A stretch of 64,000 nucleotides of DNA from an uncultured Bacteroidia bacterium (lineage in GTDB: Bacteria; Bacteroidota; Bacteroidia; Bacteroidales; Prolixibacteraceae). The notes beneath the pieces are model-generated. The model was not told where the DNA came from, ran no database searches, and worked only from the letters and a program-made list of their open reading frames with translations. The stretch covers positions 1 through 64,000 of the forward strand of contig CAIVMQ010000034.1 of the NCBI GenBank assembly GCA_903907075.1, read 5' to 3'. Below are positions 26,888 to 35,364 of the stretch, piece after piece. The position numbers were made by a program, and so were the translations under genes. Each line of letters begins with the position of its first letter. Position 1 is the first letter of the stretch.

Positions 26888-27973
26888 TCACGACTGTTCT
26901 ACCCGAAGCTGATACCACTTGATCGCATTTTTAAAATAAATTTTATCAATAACCTCTCGGGGAAGTCGAAGCCCCTGAAATTTCCCGTTAAACTGGTTTG
27001 AAGTTAATTCATCAGAGGAGGTAAAATATCTCCAATCTGAACTCCATATGTCATGTAAATTTAATTTAAGTTTATCCCCATCCTGAGACCCTTCATCCGA
27101 TAAATCGGTGCCATAAAGCAGCCTATCCTGATACTTGATTAGAAAATCGCGGACCTTTTTATGACTATTTACAGACTGATATTGGAGATGAGAGATGCGT
27201 GCAGCCATATCAACGGCCATATTGGGATATCTATCCAGCCGTTTTGCAAGTTCATCAACATTCCATTCCAGACTTCCAAGGTGACAACCCACAAATCGAA
27301 GATCCGGGTGTAGATCAAGTAAATGATCTCTGGCAGTTAGTTGTTGGTCATAAGACGGGAAATCGGGATGTTTGTACATGTGGTATTGTGGATTACTGGC
27401 AAAGTAACTGCTATCGCCTTTGATGGTCATCTCTTTCAAAGGCAACCAACAATTACGAGGCTCCCCCAAATGCCCGGTAATGGCAAGATTAGTAGCGATT
27501 ATAAAATCAATAATCGGACTAATCTTCGCATTATCTACCATTATGAATTTACCTCTTTTGTCAGTAAAGGACATCCCAATATTTTTATAGATTTTAACCG
27601 AGATTGCACCTCCAGAAATAGTTACCTTTAATTGGTTAATAACCTTTGTGCTCCAATCAGGACTATTCCAGCCTAAGGTATCAAAATGAAAGGTTGTTGC
27701 ATAAAATACTGTCGAGGGAAAATTCCTTGCCGATAGAAGAGAATACCGAAACTGAGTTTTGACATACGCCGAATCAGACTCATCCACATTAATGGTGACC
27801 AGACTAAAATTATCTTTAATGGACTGAATTTCAAAGAGTCCTCGATCACTATTGATATGAACATGCGAATCTATCTTGTGTACGGATTGAAAATCTTTAG
27901 TTGAATAATAATCTGAATTACAGCCTGTAATAAAAAATAATATTGCTAGAGATAGGGTATAGTTAGGAATCAT
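26888..27973 (-). CDS. Amidohydrolase-superfamily lipoprotein
   Basis: A 361-residue protein with a lipoprotein signal (lipobox FITGC, lipidated C18), so it is probably exported and anchored to a membrane. The body is a metal-dependent TIM-barrel hydrolase: HVH at 37-39, the GHLGEP loop near 164, the FVGCHLGS strand end near 228, and YGTDLSDEG near 290 supplying the final Asp. This pattern fits the amidohydrolase_2/TatD-like branch. A lipoprotein form suggests hydrolysis or decarboxylation of an extracytoplasmic substrate; none can be named. It lies 75 nt upstream of the RecB-like gene on the same strand. Confidence 0.8.
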   Translation of the reverse strand: MIPNYTLSLAILFFITGCNSDYYSTKDFQSVHKIDSHVHINSDRGLFEIQSIKDNFSLVTINVDESDSAYVKTQFRYSLLSARNFPSTVFYATTFHFDTLGWNSPDWSTKVINQLKVTISGGAISVKIYKNIGMSFTDKRGKFIMVDNAKISPIIDFIIATNLAITGHLGEPRNCWLPLKEMTIKGDSSYFASNPQYHMYKHPDFPSYDQQLTARDHLLDLHPDLRFVGCHLGSLEWNVDELAKRLDRYPNMAVDMAARISHLQYQSVNSHKKVRDFLIKYQDRLLYGTDLSDEGSQDGDKLKLNLHDIWSSDWRYFTSSDELTSNQFNGKFQGLRLPREVIDKIYFKNAIKWYQLRVEQS

Positions 27974-28012
27974 TTATTCGGTGAATTGATCGTGAATAAA
28001 AGTAAGAAAAAA

Positions 28013-28042
28013 TTGTCTTTTATAGAGTTGTTATTAAATTTG
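28013..28042 (+). promoter_or_regulatory. Promoter of the TlpA-like gene
   Basis: ATTG (28013-28016) and TAAATTTG (28035-28042) with an 18-nt spacer match the Bacteroidota promoter pattern with one mismatch. The -7 element lies only 14 nt before the start codon, implying a very short leader. Confidence 0.5.
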
Positions 28043-28056
28043 AAAAAAAAAGTAAA

Positions 28057-29481
28057 ATGAAAAGCTTTGCTAAATATTTACTGCTACTGTTTTTAGGATT
28101 TATTGCCTTTCCGGCATTATCGCAAGAACAACCCTTTCAAATTAAGATCGCCCTTAATGGCCTCAAAGACAGCATGATTTATCTGGCCAATTATTATGGA
28201 CCTAAAGTGCTTCGGGTTGATTCTGCAAAGCTTGACAAATCAGGGGCTGCAATTTTTAATTACAAGGAGCAGCGTCCCAAAGGGATGTATGTCATCTATT
28301 TAAATAAAGACAATTACTTTGATTTTCTCTTAGGTGAGGATCAGCGATTTTCCATTTCTACCTCTTTTGCTCCTCAAGCAAAGCGGGAGATTAAGGGGGC
28401 AGCAGAAACAGAAGTATTCCAGCAATATCAAGAGTTTTTATCTGTTCAGCGAGCCAAGCAAATGAAGCTTCAAAAGGATGGGGAACTCCATAAGAGCAAT
28501 CCTGATTCAGTAAAAATACTCACTGCGGAGATGGAAAAACTAAATAAGGAGATGGAAAAATACTGGAATGACAAATCGTCTGAATTTCCAAAGACATTCT
28601 TAGCTGACTTTTTTCAGTCGATGATCTTTCCCAAACCTCCTGAATTTAAAATACCTGAGGATTGCAAGAATTCAGATTCACTTAAATGGGTCATGAACTA
28701 TAACTTTACTAAAAACCATTACTGGGATAATTTTAATTTTTCTCAAGCGGGCATGATTAGAACTCCATTGATCGATAGCCGCCTTGATAACTACTTTAAG
28801 AATAATCTGCTGCAGATTCCTGATTCTTTACTTAAACCTACCTTTGAGGTGATTGACAAATCAAAAGTTAATCAAGAGATGTACCACTACATCTCCTTAC
28901 AGAGGCTTAATGCGGCAATAACCTCTGAAGTGATGGGGATGGATAAATTATTTGTCGCAATAGCGGAACGCTATTTTTTAACTAGTGAAGGTTCATGGCT
29001 TGATTCTACGGCGTTAGGTAAGATCAAAGAGAAGTTAAAGGTTACGAAGCCCAATTTAATTGGCAATCTGGCTCCGGAATTAAAACTTCCTGATAGCGAA
29101 GGGAATTTTTATAGCCTTAGGCAAATGAACTCAAAATATACCTTGCTTCTTTTCTGGGAACCGAATTGCAGTCATTGTAAGAAGACGGTTCCTCAACTCT
29201 ATAAAGACTTGTACCTTCCTTTAAAAGATAAGGGGGTAGATATCTATGCGGTATGCACCCAAAATAAAAAGGAGGATTGGCTTAAGGCAATTATAGAATA
29301 TAAAATTATTGACTGGACCAATGTCTGGGACCCATCAGTAACCTCAAACTTCCGCACATTATATGATGTTTACAGCACTCCGGTAATTTATATTCTCGAC
29401 GCTACAAAGCACATCATCGCCAAAAGACTTGACGTTGAATCGGCGGTTAAATTCCTTAATGCTAACTTGAATAATAAGTAG
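28057..29481 (+). CDS. Secreted TlpA-like thiol-disulfide oxidoreductase with DUF4369/DUF5106-type domains
   Basis: A 474-residue protein with a cleavable signal peptide (hydrophobic 7-21, ALSQ site). The N-terminal beta domain (about 27-115) resembles DUF4369. A long helical middle (about 115-330, DUF5106-like) contains a KLQKDGELHKSNPD linker region. The C-terminal thioredoxin fold (about 335-470) carries the redox motif C371-S-H-C374 within WEPNCSHCKK and a cis-Pro-type TPVIYILD. Such proteins act in the periplasm in cysteine reduction or cytochrome maturation. No cytochrome gene lies beside it. It has its own promoter and terminator. Confidence 0.85.
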   Translation: MKSFAKYLLLLFLGFIAFPALSQEQPFQIKIALNGLKDSMIYLANYYGPKVLRVDSAKLDKSGAAIFNYKEQRPKGMYVIYLNKDNYFDFLLGEDQRFSISTSFAPQAKREIKGAAETEVFQQYQEFLSVQRAKQMKLQKDGELHKSNPDSVKILTAEMEKLNKEMEKYWNDKSSEFPKTFLADFFQSMIFPKPPEFKIPEDCKNSDSLKWVMNYNFTKNHYWDNFNFSQAGMIRTPLIDSRLDNYFKNNLLQIPDSLLKPTFEVIDKSKVNQEMYHYISLQRLNAAITSEVMGMDKLFVAIAERYFLTSEGSWLDSTALGKIKEKLKVTKPNLIGNLAPELKLPDSEGNFYSLRQMNSKYTLLLFWEPNCSHCKKTVPQLYKDLYLPLKDKGVDIYAVCTQNKKEDWLKAIIEYKIIDWTNVWDPSVTSNFRTLYDVYSTPVIYILDATKHIIAKRLDVESAVKFLNANLNNK

Positions 29482-29599
29482 CATTAAATATTTATAAGTA
29501 CAATATATTCAATTAGTTAAATAAAGTTATACTGAGATAATGTACGAATACCAAATTACGAAGTCCAGGCAAATAAGGAGAGGTTTTAGGTTTGATCAG

Positions 29600-29645
29600 A
29601 AAGAGGTATTAAATGGAATCTAATCCAAGTAATACCTCTTTTTTG
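29600..29645 (+). terminator. Terminator after the TlpA-like gene
   Basis: AAAGAGGTATTA (29600-29611) pairs perfectly with TAATACCTCTTT (29630-29641), an 18-nt loop between, followed by T residues. This 12-bp stem also lies beyond the 3' end of the convergent minus-strand gene. Confidence 0.8.
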
Positions 29646-29696
29646 AGTGAGCACAACTAAGTGCTGCTATTCTGAGACAATCTCATGTCATTATTT

Positions 29697-31532
29697 CTAC
29701 CTGGCCGAAGCGTGCTTTCCGGTTTCTCTACCTTCCCAACCGGTATTTCCCTTATCAATATAGAGTTCATTAACAGTCTTCGAAACACGATCATCGACCT
29801 CTTCAACCAATTGAAGCCTTAGTGGATTAATAAGTCTTTTTTGCAATTCAATTACCGGTGCATAAGGCTTCTCTCCGTTGGCCGTTTCATAAATCATATA
29901 AGCCCATTTTTCAGAAAAAATATTCCCTTTCATCGCAGGGATCATTTGTTGCATGTTCGAAGAGAGATAGGTCAATGAGAGGGCACGTGCCCAATAGATC
30001 CAAGGCCCCCCGGTAATATAAAAATATGGATTCAACAACCTTGGTGATGACTCAAGGCCGGCATTTGAATAGTTGAGCTGAATGCCGGCAAAACCAACAC
30101 CTGTTTTCTCATTATAAAAAGTAATCCATGGAACATCGGCCTCCATTTTCAAATCAGTAAGATCGGGCATTTCAGTAATATCGTAGTTGATAACAGAATC
30201 ACGCACTACATCATACCAAGCTGCATGCGTAATCAGCTCTCTTTTGATGACAATTTCACCGTTACGCAAAGCAATACAATTAACAGTCTGATTGATCCGT
30301 AACACTGAAGAGCTAATAAAATAAGGCTTTCCAGGATAAAACTCATACCTCACTGAGGCATCGACTTGCGGAATATCGCGTAAGTTACCCCACACCTCAG
30401 TTGAGGCCATTACGGCACCTGAGAAAGCTTTAACATTTTGAGGCGGCTTCCAATCAGAAGTGTGAGTCCATGGTGCCGGAGGTGCATAAATCTCGGGATT
30501 CCAATGAATAGCCCCGTTGGTCTCCTTACGGTGATAAAGGGGGAAATCAGGCCTGCTTTTTAATGAGATCTGATCGAGATGACCTGAATTAGGATGAAGA
30601 GTTACCGATATCTTATCGTTCTCAATTTGAAGACCAGGAGCCTCCCCTTGCACCCTAAGATCCGAAATATAGGTCTTATCTAAGGCTTTATCATTATTGT
30701 AATAAACGAGGAAAACACGGCTCGACTTTGCTGGAACATCGGCAAGAAAAGATAGTCTGGCCGTAACAGTTGGAAGCCAAACAGGAACACTTCGGGTTGG
30801 TTTTCCATCCTTATCAGGCGAAAGATCATCCTCCTTAAGAAATTCCTGGATATCATATACCTGACTTGAAACTTCCGTTAATCGATGAGTTAAAGGATCT
30901 ACAGCGACAACTCTAAGTTCGCGTTTAAGATCTTTAATCTCGTCGGGATAGAATGGAAGCAGAGCCTCCACAGGCTCATCCTTACGTGCAATACCTGCTG
31001 TTTCACTCAAGACAATTGATTTATATTTCTTCCAGGCAGGATCAAAAGATATTGATTCACCCGGACCATTAACAACCTTGACGGCAGAAATAAGAAGATC
31101 ACTGTCGCTATTTTTTATCCCCTTTTTCATCCGAACAGTCACTTTAACCTCATACTTTTCTCCTGGTTCCCATTTAACCCAACCAATAACATAAGGATGT
31201 TTATAAATTGAAATATCTTGAGACATGCCAGCTGCCGCTGGAGGACGATGTGTTAAAACAGGCTTATTCAAATTTTCCTTGTCTGTCTCTTTATGCAAAT
31301 TTGTATAGCGCAATACCTTGCCATTCACAGAAACTTCAACCTCCATAATCGAAGGATAAGGAAGATCAAGATCTGCTCTTAAAAAGTAAAAAGGGATCGC
31401 AGGACAGGGATAGCCGAGTTCGAGATTACTGATTTTCAGCTCTTCCTTAGTCGAACTAAAAAGATTTAAACTCCCCAATAGGAGAAATAAAAGGGCTAAA
31501 ATTCGCAACTGACAATTGATTTTCATTTTCAT
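29697..31532 (-). CDS. Secreted protein of unknown function, possible carbohydrate-active beta-sandwich protein
   Basis: I do not recognise this protein with certainty. From the chosen ATG (31532) it has 611 residues and a signal peptide (LRILALLFLLLGSLNLFSS). A further 14 residues are possible from an upstream ATG at 31574. The N-terminal half is beta-rich. It contains ETAGIARKDEPVEALLPFYP, which resembles the opening of RIFT-barrel domains of YetA/exo-rhamnogalacturonan-lyase-like proteins. The middle has LQIENDKISVTLHPNSGHLDQI, like the start of a galactose-mutarotase-type supersandwich. The rest is rich in Trp, Tyr and His. This suggests glycan binding or cleavage outside the cytoplasm. 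It stands alone, convergent with the TlpA-like gene and divergent from lysC. Confidence 0.5.
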   Translation of the reverse strand: MKMKINCQLRILALLFLLLGSLNLFSSTKEELKISNLELGYPCPAIPFYFLRADLDLPYPSIMEVEVSVNGKVLRYTNLHKETDKENLNKPVLTHRPPAAAGMSQDISIYKHPYVIGWVKWEPGEKYEVKVTVRMKKGIKNSDSDLLISAVKVVNGPGESISFDPAWKKYKSIVLSETAGIARKDEPVEALLPFYPDEIKDLKRELRVVAVDPLTHRLTEVSSQVYDIQEFLKEDDLSPDKDGKPTRSVPVWLPTVTARLSFLADVPAKSSRVFLVYYNNDKALDKTYISDLRVQGEAPGLQIENDKISVTLHPNSGHLDQISLKSRPDFPLYHRKETNGAIHWNPEIYAPPAPWTHTSDWKPPQNVKAFSGAVMASTEVWGNLRDIPQVDASVRYEFYPGKPYFISSSVLRINQTVNCIALRNGEIVIKRELITHAAWYDVVRDSVINYDITEMPDLTDLKMEADVPWITFYNEKTGVGFAGIQLNYSNAGLESSPRLLNPYFYITGGPWIYWARALSLTYLSSNMQQMIPAMKGNIFSEKWAYMIYETANGEKPYAPVIELQKRLINPLRLQLVEEVDDRVSKTVNELYIDKGNTGWEGRETGKHASAR

Positions 31533-31574
31533 TTTTAGTATTAGTTTCTTTATTCTCAAATTACTGCGTGACAT

Positions 31575-32056
31575 TTAAGTGGTTTAGATCAATAAGTGTG
31601 CTTCGCAATACTGAACTTGAATTCTAGGATGTAACTTTAAAGCAATTGTTTGATTACCTATCTTGTCACAAGTTAATAAACTGGCTAAATGGTTAGGCAT
31701 TTTACTAGTCAAGAAACGATCCTGACCCAGAGCGGATAAAAGTAGCAAAAAAATCACTCTTTTGTCATCCACAGTGAACAGTTCAATTTTAAGGTCTAAA
31801 TTACATATCTCTGTCTTAGAACTGTTAGTACACTATAGCCCAACACTATAAATATAGCTCAGTTAATAATCTATTCGGAACCTGTCTATTTCAATACTTA
31901 CAGACTGTAAGTAAAAAAACAGACCGAATAGCGGAATACTCAATGATAGGGTTTAAATAATTCCTATTTTTGCACTTTAAACTTAGGCTGCATATCCGCT
32001 TAAGTTTAGTGATTAACTATTTAATCTGCATTTAATTCATTAATCAATAAGGTAAA
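31575..32056. promoter_or_regulatory. Divergent intergenic region upstream of lysC
   Basis: 482 bases between the secreted-protein gene and lysC. It contains a nested palindrome (31871-31931), a -7 element TATTTTTGC at 31965-31973, and a stem-loop at 31978-32008 (11 bp including one G-U, 9-nt loop) at the start of the predicted lysC leader. A 62-codon open frame at 31584-31772 on the minus strand has no recognisable features. Regulatory use is inferred. Confidence 0.5.
31965..31973 (+). promoter_or_regulatory. -7 promoter element of lysC
   Basis: TATTTTTGC fits TAnnTTTGC exactly, predicting a transcript start near 31980 and a leader of about 75 nt. The -33 region is weak. Confidence 0.55.
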
Positions 32057-33373
32057 ATGAAAGTATTCAAATTTGGAGGAACTTCGGTCGGATCGGTTGA
32101 AACTATGCGAACAGTAATGAACCAAGTTGCCGATGGAGAGCAAAAAATCATTGTCTTATCTGCGATGTCGGGAACAACAAATAGCCTGGTTGAAATTTCG
32201 GACTACCTAACCAAAAAGAATAAAGAGTCTGCCTTAGGTGTTATAAGCGCTCTTGAAAAGAAATACTACAATGTGGTCTTTGATCTCTACCAGACCAAGG
32301 AGATGAAAGATCAGGGCAAGAGGGTTCTGGAAGAGCGATTTGAAGTGATCAAATCATATTCTTCAGGTGTTTTTCCTGAAGAGGGGGCTCGCGCCTTACT
32401 TGCACAGGGAGAATTAATCTCAACTGCACTTTTCACCCTCCTGATGCAAGAGTCGGGATACAATGCCTTGCTCCTTCCTGCTCTTGATTTTATGAAAATC
32501 GATAGTGATAAGATGCCTGATAACTACTTCATCAAGGAAAAACTGAACGCGATAATAAAATCTAAGCCAAAAGCTGACTATTACATTACTCAAGGGTTTA
32601 TTTGCCGCAATGAAGCCGGAGAGATTGACAACCTGCAACGTGGAGGCTCTGATTATACGGCAACATTGGTTGGTGCGGCTATCAACAGTGAAGAGGTTCA
32701 AATATGGACTGACATAGACGGATTTCATAATAACGATCCGCGGTTTGTGGAGAATACAAAAAAAGTAGATACCCTCTCTTTTGATGAAGCATCTGAGCTG
32801 GCCTATTTCGGAGCTAAGATTCTTCATCCTCAAACCGTACTTCCTGCGATGATGAATGGAATACCTGTCCGACTTAAAAACACGATGAATCCGCCCGATC
32901 CAGGAACATTGATCACATCCGAGAGTAAAACAAAAGGGATCAAAGCTGTTGCAGCAAAGGATGGCATCACCGCTATAAAAATAAGATCGGGAAGGATGCT
33001 AAATGCATATGGTTTTATTAAAAATATTTTTGAGATATTTGAATTCTTCAAGACTTCAATTGATATGATTACGACCTCCGAAGTCGCAGTTTCAGTAACT
33101 ATTGACGATGCAAAACATCTGGATGAGATTGTGGCTGAACTAAAAGAGTATGGGAAAGTTGAAGTCGACAGGAACCAAACCATCGTATGTATCGTTGGGA
33201 ATATGATCGCAGAAGAGAAGGGATTTGCTGCAAAAGTATTTACCTCACTGGAAGAAATCCCAATCAGAATGATCTCTTACGGCGGCAGCCGACATAATAT
33301 TTCGGTCCTGGTAAATACAAACGACAAAAAAGCTACACTTCAGGCATTAAGCGCAAAACTGCTTAGTAATTAG
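32057..33373 (+). CDS. lysC: Aspartate kinase
   Basis: Phosphorylates aspartate, the first step towards lysine, threonine and methionine. The 438-residue monofunctional form has the kinase signature KVFKFGGTSVGS at 2-13, the EGARALLAQGELIST segment near 114, the QGFICRNEAGEIDNLQRGGSDYTATL nucleotide/aspartate site near 181-206, and two C-terminal ACT domains (about 300-435, with ITTSEVAVSVTID and RMISYGGSRHNISVLV). The tandem ACT domains suggest feedback control by an end-product amino acid, as in type III aspartokinases. A stem-loop leader precedes it. Confidence 0.94.
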   Translation: MKVFKFGGTSVGSVETMRTVMNQVADGEQKIIVLSAMSGTTNSLVEISDYLTKKNKESALGVISALEKKYYNVVFDLYQTKEMKDQGKRVLEERFEVIKSYSSGVFPEEGARALLAQGELISTALFTLLMQESGYNALLLPALDFMKIDSDKMPDNYFIKEKLNAIIKSKPKADYYITQGFICRNEAGEIDNLQRGGSDYTATLVGAAINSEEVQIWTDIDGFHNNDPRFVENTKKVDTLSFDEASELAYFGAKILHPQTVLPAMMNGIPVRLKNTMNPPDPGTLITSESKTKGIKAVAAKDGITAIKIRSGRMLNAYGFIKNIFEIFEFFKTSIDMITTSEVAVSVTIDDAKHLDEIVAELKEYGKVEVDRNQTIVCIVGNMIAEEKGFAAKVFTSLEEIPIRMISYGGSRHNISVLVNTNDKKATLQALSAKLLSN

Positions 33374-33430
33374 CAGTATACATACTCACAACTGCTATAG
33401 TTGCACCAAAATAAGTGATAATTAAAGATA

Positions 33431-34063
33431 TTAAAAAGAGAATTGGCTTAAATTATCCAGGGTTGGGGCGCCGGTGTTAACGAGTCTTTTCTTGGATTGA
33501 TGACCATTGGCAATAAGGATGCACTGGCATCCCATGGCCTGTGCAGCCTCATAGTCGTGTACAGTATCTCCAATCATAATAGTTCTTTTCGGATTTAACC
33601 CTTTGGCTAGAATAAGCCTTATCCCATTTTCAATCTTGGAAGTAGCAAAATGATTATCTAATCCGCAAAGCTCTTCAAAATGGACCCGAATGTCAGTATC
33701 TGCAACCGTTTTTTCCAGTTGACTCTGCTCCATAGCTGAGAGAATAAACTGACGCCTCCCTGAAGCCTGTATTCTACGAAGAACTACGTTAGCCTGATCG
33801 TGAAGGGTGCATTTGGTAACACCTATGGTATAACGATCAATAAATTGCGATGCTGGGATCTCGAAGGGTTCTTTGCGAAGGTCAAATCCTATTTCCTCAT
33901 AATATTCTTGTACAGGAAATGTAAATACCTCCAAATAATGCTCAAGACTAATAGTGGGAAGCCCTCTTTGACCTAAGAGTTGATTAATAGTTGTTAATGC
34001 AAGATCACGATCGTTGAGCAGTGTCCCATTCCAATCCCAAATAACAGAATCAAAGGTCATCAC
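33431..34063 (-). CDS. HAD-superfamily hydrolase (phosphoglycolate phosphatase-like)
   Basis: A 210-residue HAD subfamily IA protein. Motif I is DWNGT (in IWDWNGTLLND), with the second acidic residue replaced by Asn, a variant common in this Bacteroidia group. A helical cap follows (about 15-85). Motif II is FILSAM, motif III is around KIENGIRL, and motif IV is MIGDTVHDYEAAQAMG. It should dephosphorylate a small phosphoester. It overlaps the upstream acyltransferase gene by 14 nt, so the pair is co-translated and may share a phospholipid or glycerol-phosphate link; that link is inference. Confidence 0.82.
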   Translation of the reverse strand: MMTFDSVIWDWNGTLLNDRDLALTTINQLLGQRGLPTISLEHYLEVFTFPVQEYYEEIGFDLRKEPFEIPASQFIDRYTIGVTKCTLHDQANVVLRRIQASGRRQFILSAMEQSQLEKTVADTDIRVHFEELCGLDNHFATSKIENGIRLILAKGLNPKRTIMIGDTVHDYEAAQAMGCQCILIANGHQSKKRLVNTGAPTLDNLSQFSF

Positions 34064-35210
34064 GCTGACAGCAGTTCTCGAAGCTTAGCACAGGGGCCGC
34101 ATACATCTTTAGCCATAACTCTATAGCTTCAGCTCTGTCTTCATCTACGAGTTTAAGCCTTTGATGGGTCAGCTCAATAAAAGCTTTTTGTTCAGCTACA
34201 CTATAATTATCAATATAGGTATTACAATTATAATAGAGATCGTACGCAATATAATTAGCGGGAAAGAGTTTGTAATTTTTATAGATCTGAACATCTATAA
34301 AATCAGCAAGTCTTTTTAGCCGGTCATTGATATTGCCCTCCTTAGATATCGTTTTGAGGGCACTTTTGGTAATAGGAGCACCAAATTGTATATGAACCCT
34401 CCCTTTCTGATTTTTCAGTCCACTTATCATACTCAGCAAGTCATCCTTTTCAGACTTTTGAAAACCAGGATCGGCCTGACGTTTAAGCAACTCAGCAACC
34501 TTCTCATTACCACAAGGTTCTATTTCGTATGAAATGGCCATTGGCACTATCGACAGCTCTTCAAAGCCTCGAATGAATTTTCTTTTATTCGACATATTTA
34601 ACATCTTCAACAGCGCTGAAGAGGTTTGATCCAATCCATCTTTAGAACGCCCTTCACGCTGAGCAATCCAAATTGAATTTCCATTTGTGGTAACCGTCTG
34701 ACGCATATAGGCAGAAAGAACATGAGAGGCCTCCAGCATCTGCCTAACAGGGATATTTCGTTTTACAATAAAAGAACGGTTCACACGCGAAACATCCTCA
34801 ATCCACGGATATACCAGCAGATTGCTCCCTATTGCGATTTCTGTTGGTTTAAACCCATATCTATAGATCTCTACGTTAAGAAGCGCTGAGTCAAGGACAA
34901 TATCGCGATGATTTGATATAAATAAATAACTTTTATCCTTCTTGAGATGTTCAAGACCACCTACCGTCAAATCGGTAATACTTGAATTTATAATCCGCTC
35001 AAGATAAGGGACCATGAAATTTCGCTGAAATGACTCAACATCTTTCGTTAAAAGCATTGCCTGCTTGATCTCACGAATCTTAGAATCCTCCACAAAGATA
35101 TTTTGTAGAACCCGAATAAATACAGGGTCTTCCAATAATCGTTGCATGATATCAGGTATTTCCTCATCACGGTAAGGCCTAATTTCATTGAAGTCACTTA
35201 AAACCAACAT
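34050..35210 (-). CDS. 1-acyl-glycerol-3-phosphate acyltransferase family protein (PlsC-like)
   Basis: A 386-residue acyltransferase. Motif I NHRDIVLD (the NHx4D catalytic pair) is near 99-106. The substrate-binding block is near 180, with EGRSKDG as the EGTRS-like motif, and a proline/hydrophobic segment SIVPMAISYE lies near 215-225. The N-terminal 70 residues and the C-terminal 100 residues are extra relative to minimal PlsC. It is probably membrane-associated and acylates a lysophospholipid or related alcohol. It is the first gene of a two-gene unit with the HAD hydrolase. Confidence 0.85.
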   Translation of the reverse strand: MLVLSDFNEIRPYRDEEIPDIMQRLLEDPVFIRVLQNIFVEDSKIREIKQAMLLTKDVESFQRNFMVPYLERIINSSITDLTVGGLEHLKKDKSYLFISNHRDIVLDSALLNVEIYRYGFKPTEIAIGSNLLVYPWIEDVSRVNRSFIVKRNIPVRQMLEASHVLSAYMRQTVTTNGNSIWIAQREGRSKDGLDQTSSALLKMLNMSNKRKFIRGFEELSIVPMAISYEIEPCGNEKVAELLKRQADPGFQKSEKDDLLSMISGLKNQKGRVHIQFGAPITKSALKTISKEGNINDRLKRLADFIDVQIYKNYKLFPANYIAYDLYYNCNTYIDNYSVAEQKAFIELTHQRLKLVDEDRAEAIELWLKMYAAPVLSFENCCQRDDL

Positions 35211-35364
35211 ATTTCGGCAGTTTAACGGTGTTTAGTAGTTTTCACAAAGGTACAAATATAGCCGTTCAGATGAATATTTGTTAGGAAATATTGAAATTGA
35301 ATTCAAATTTCAACTAACTACCTGATTTAAAAGAACAAAATATTATTCAAATAAATAGTGGCAA

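Noticed and set aside
31584-31772. 62-codon minus-strand open frame upstream of the secreted-protein gene
   Set aside because: No similarity to known small proteins, no clear start context, and it lies in a likely promoter region.
31978-32008. Lysine riboswitch before lysC
   Set aside because: The leader is only about 75 nt with one hairpin; a lysine riboswitch needs a five-helix junction of about 170 nt.
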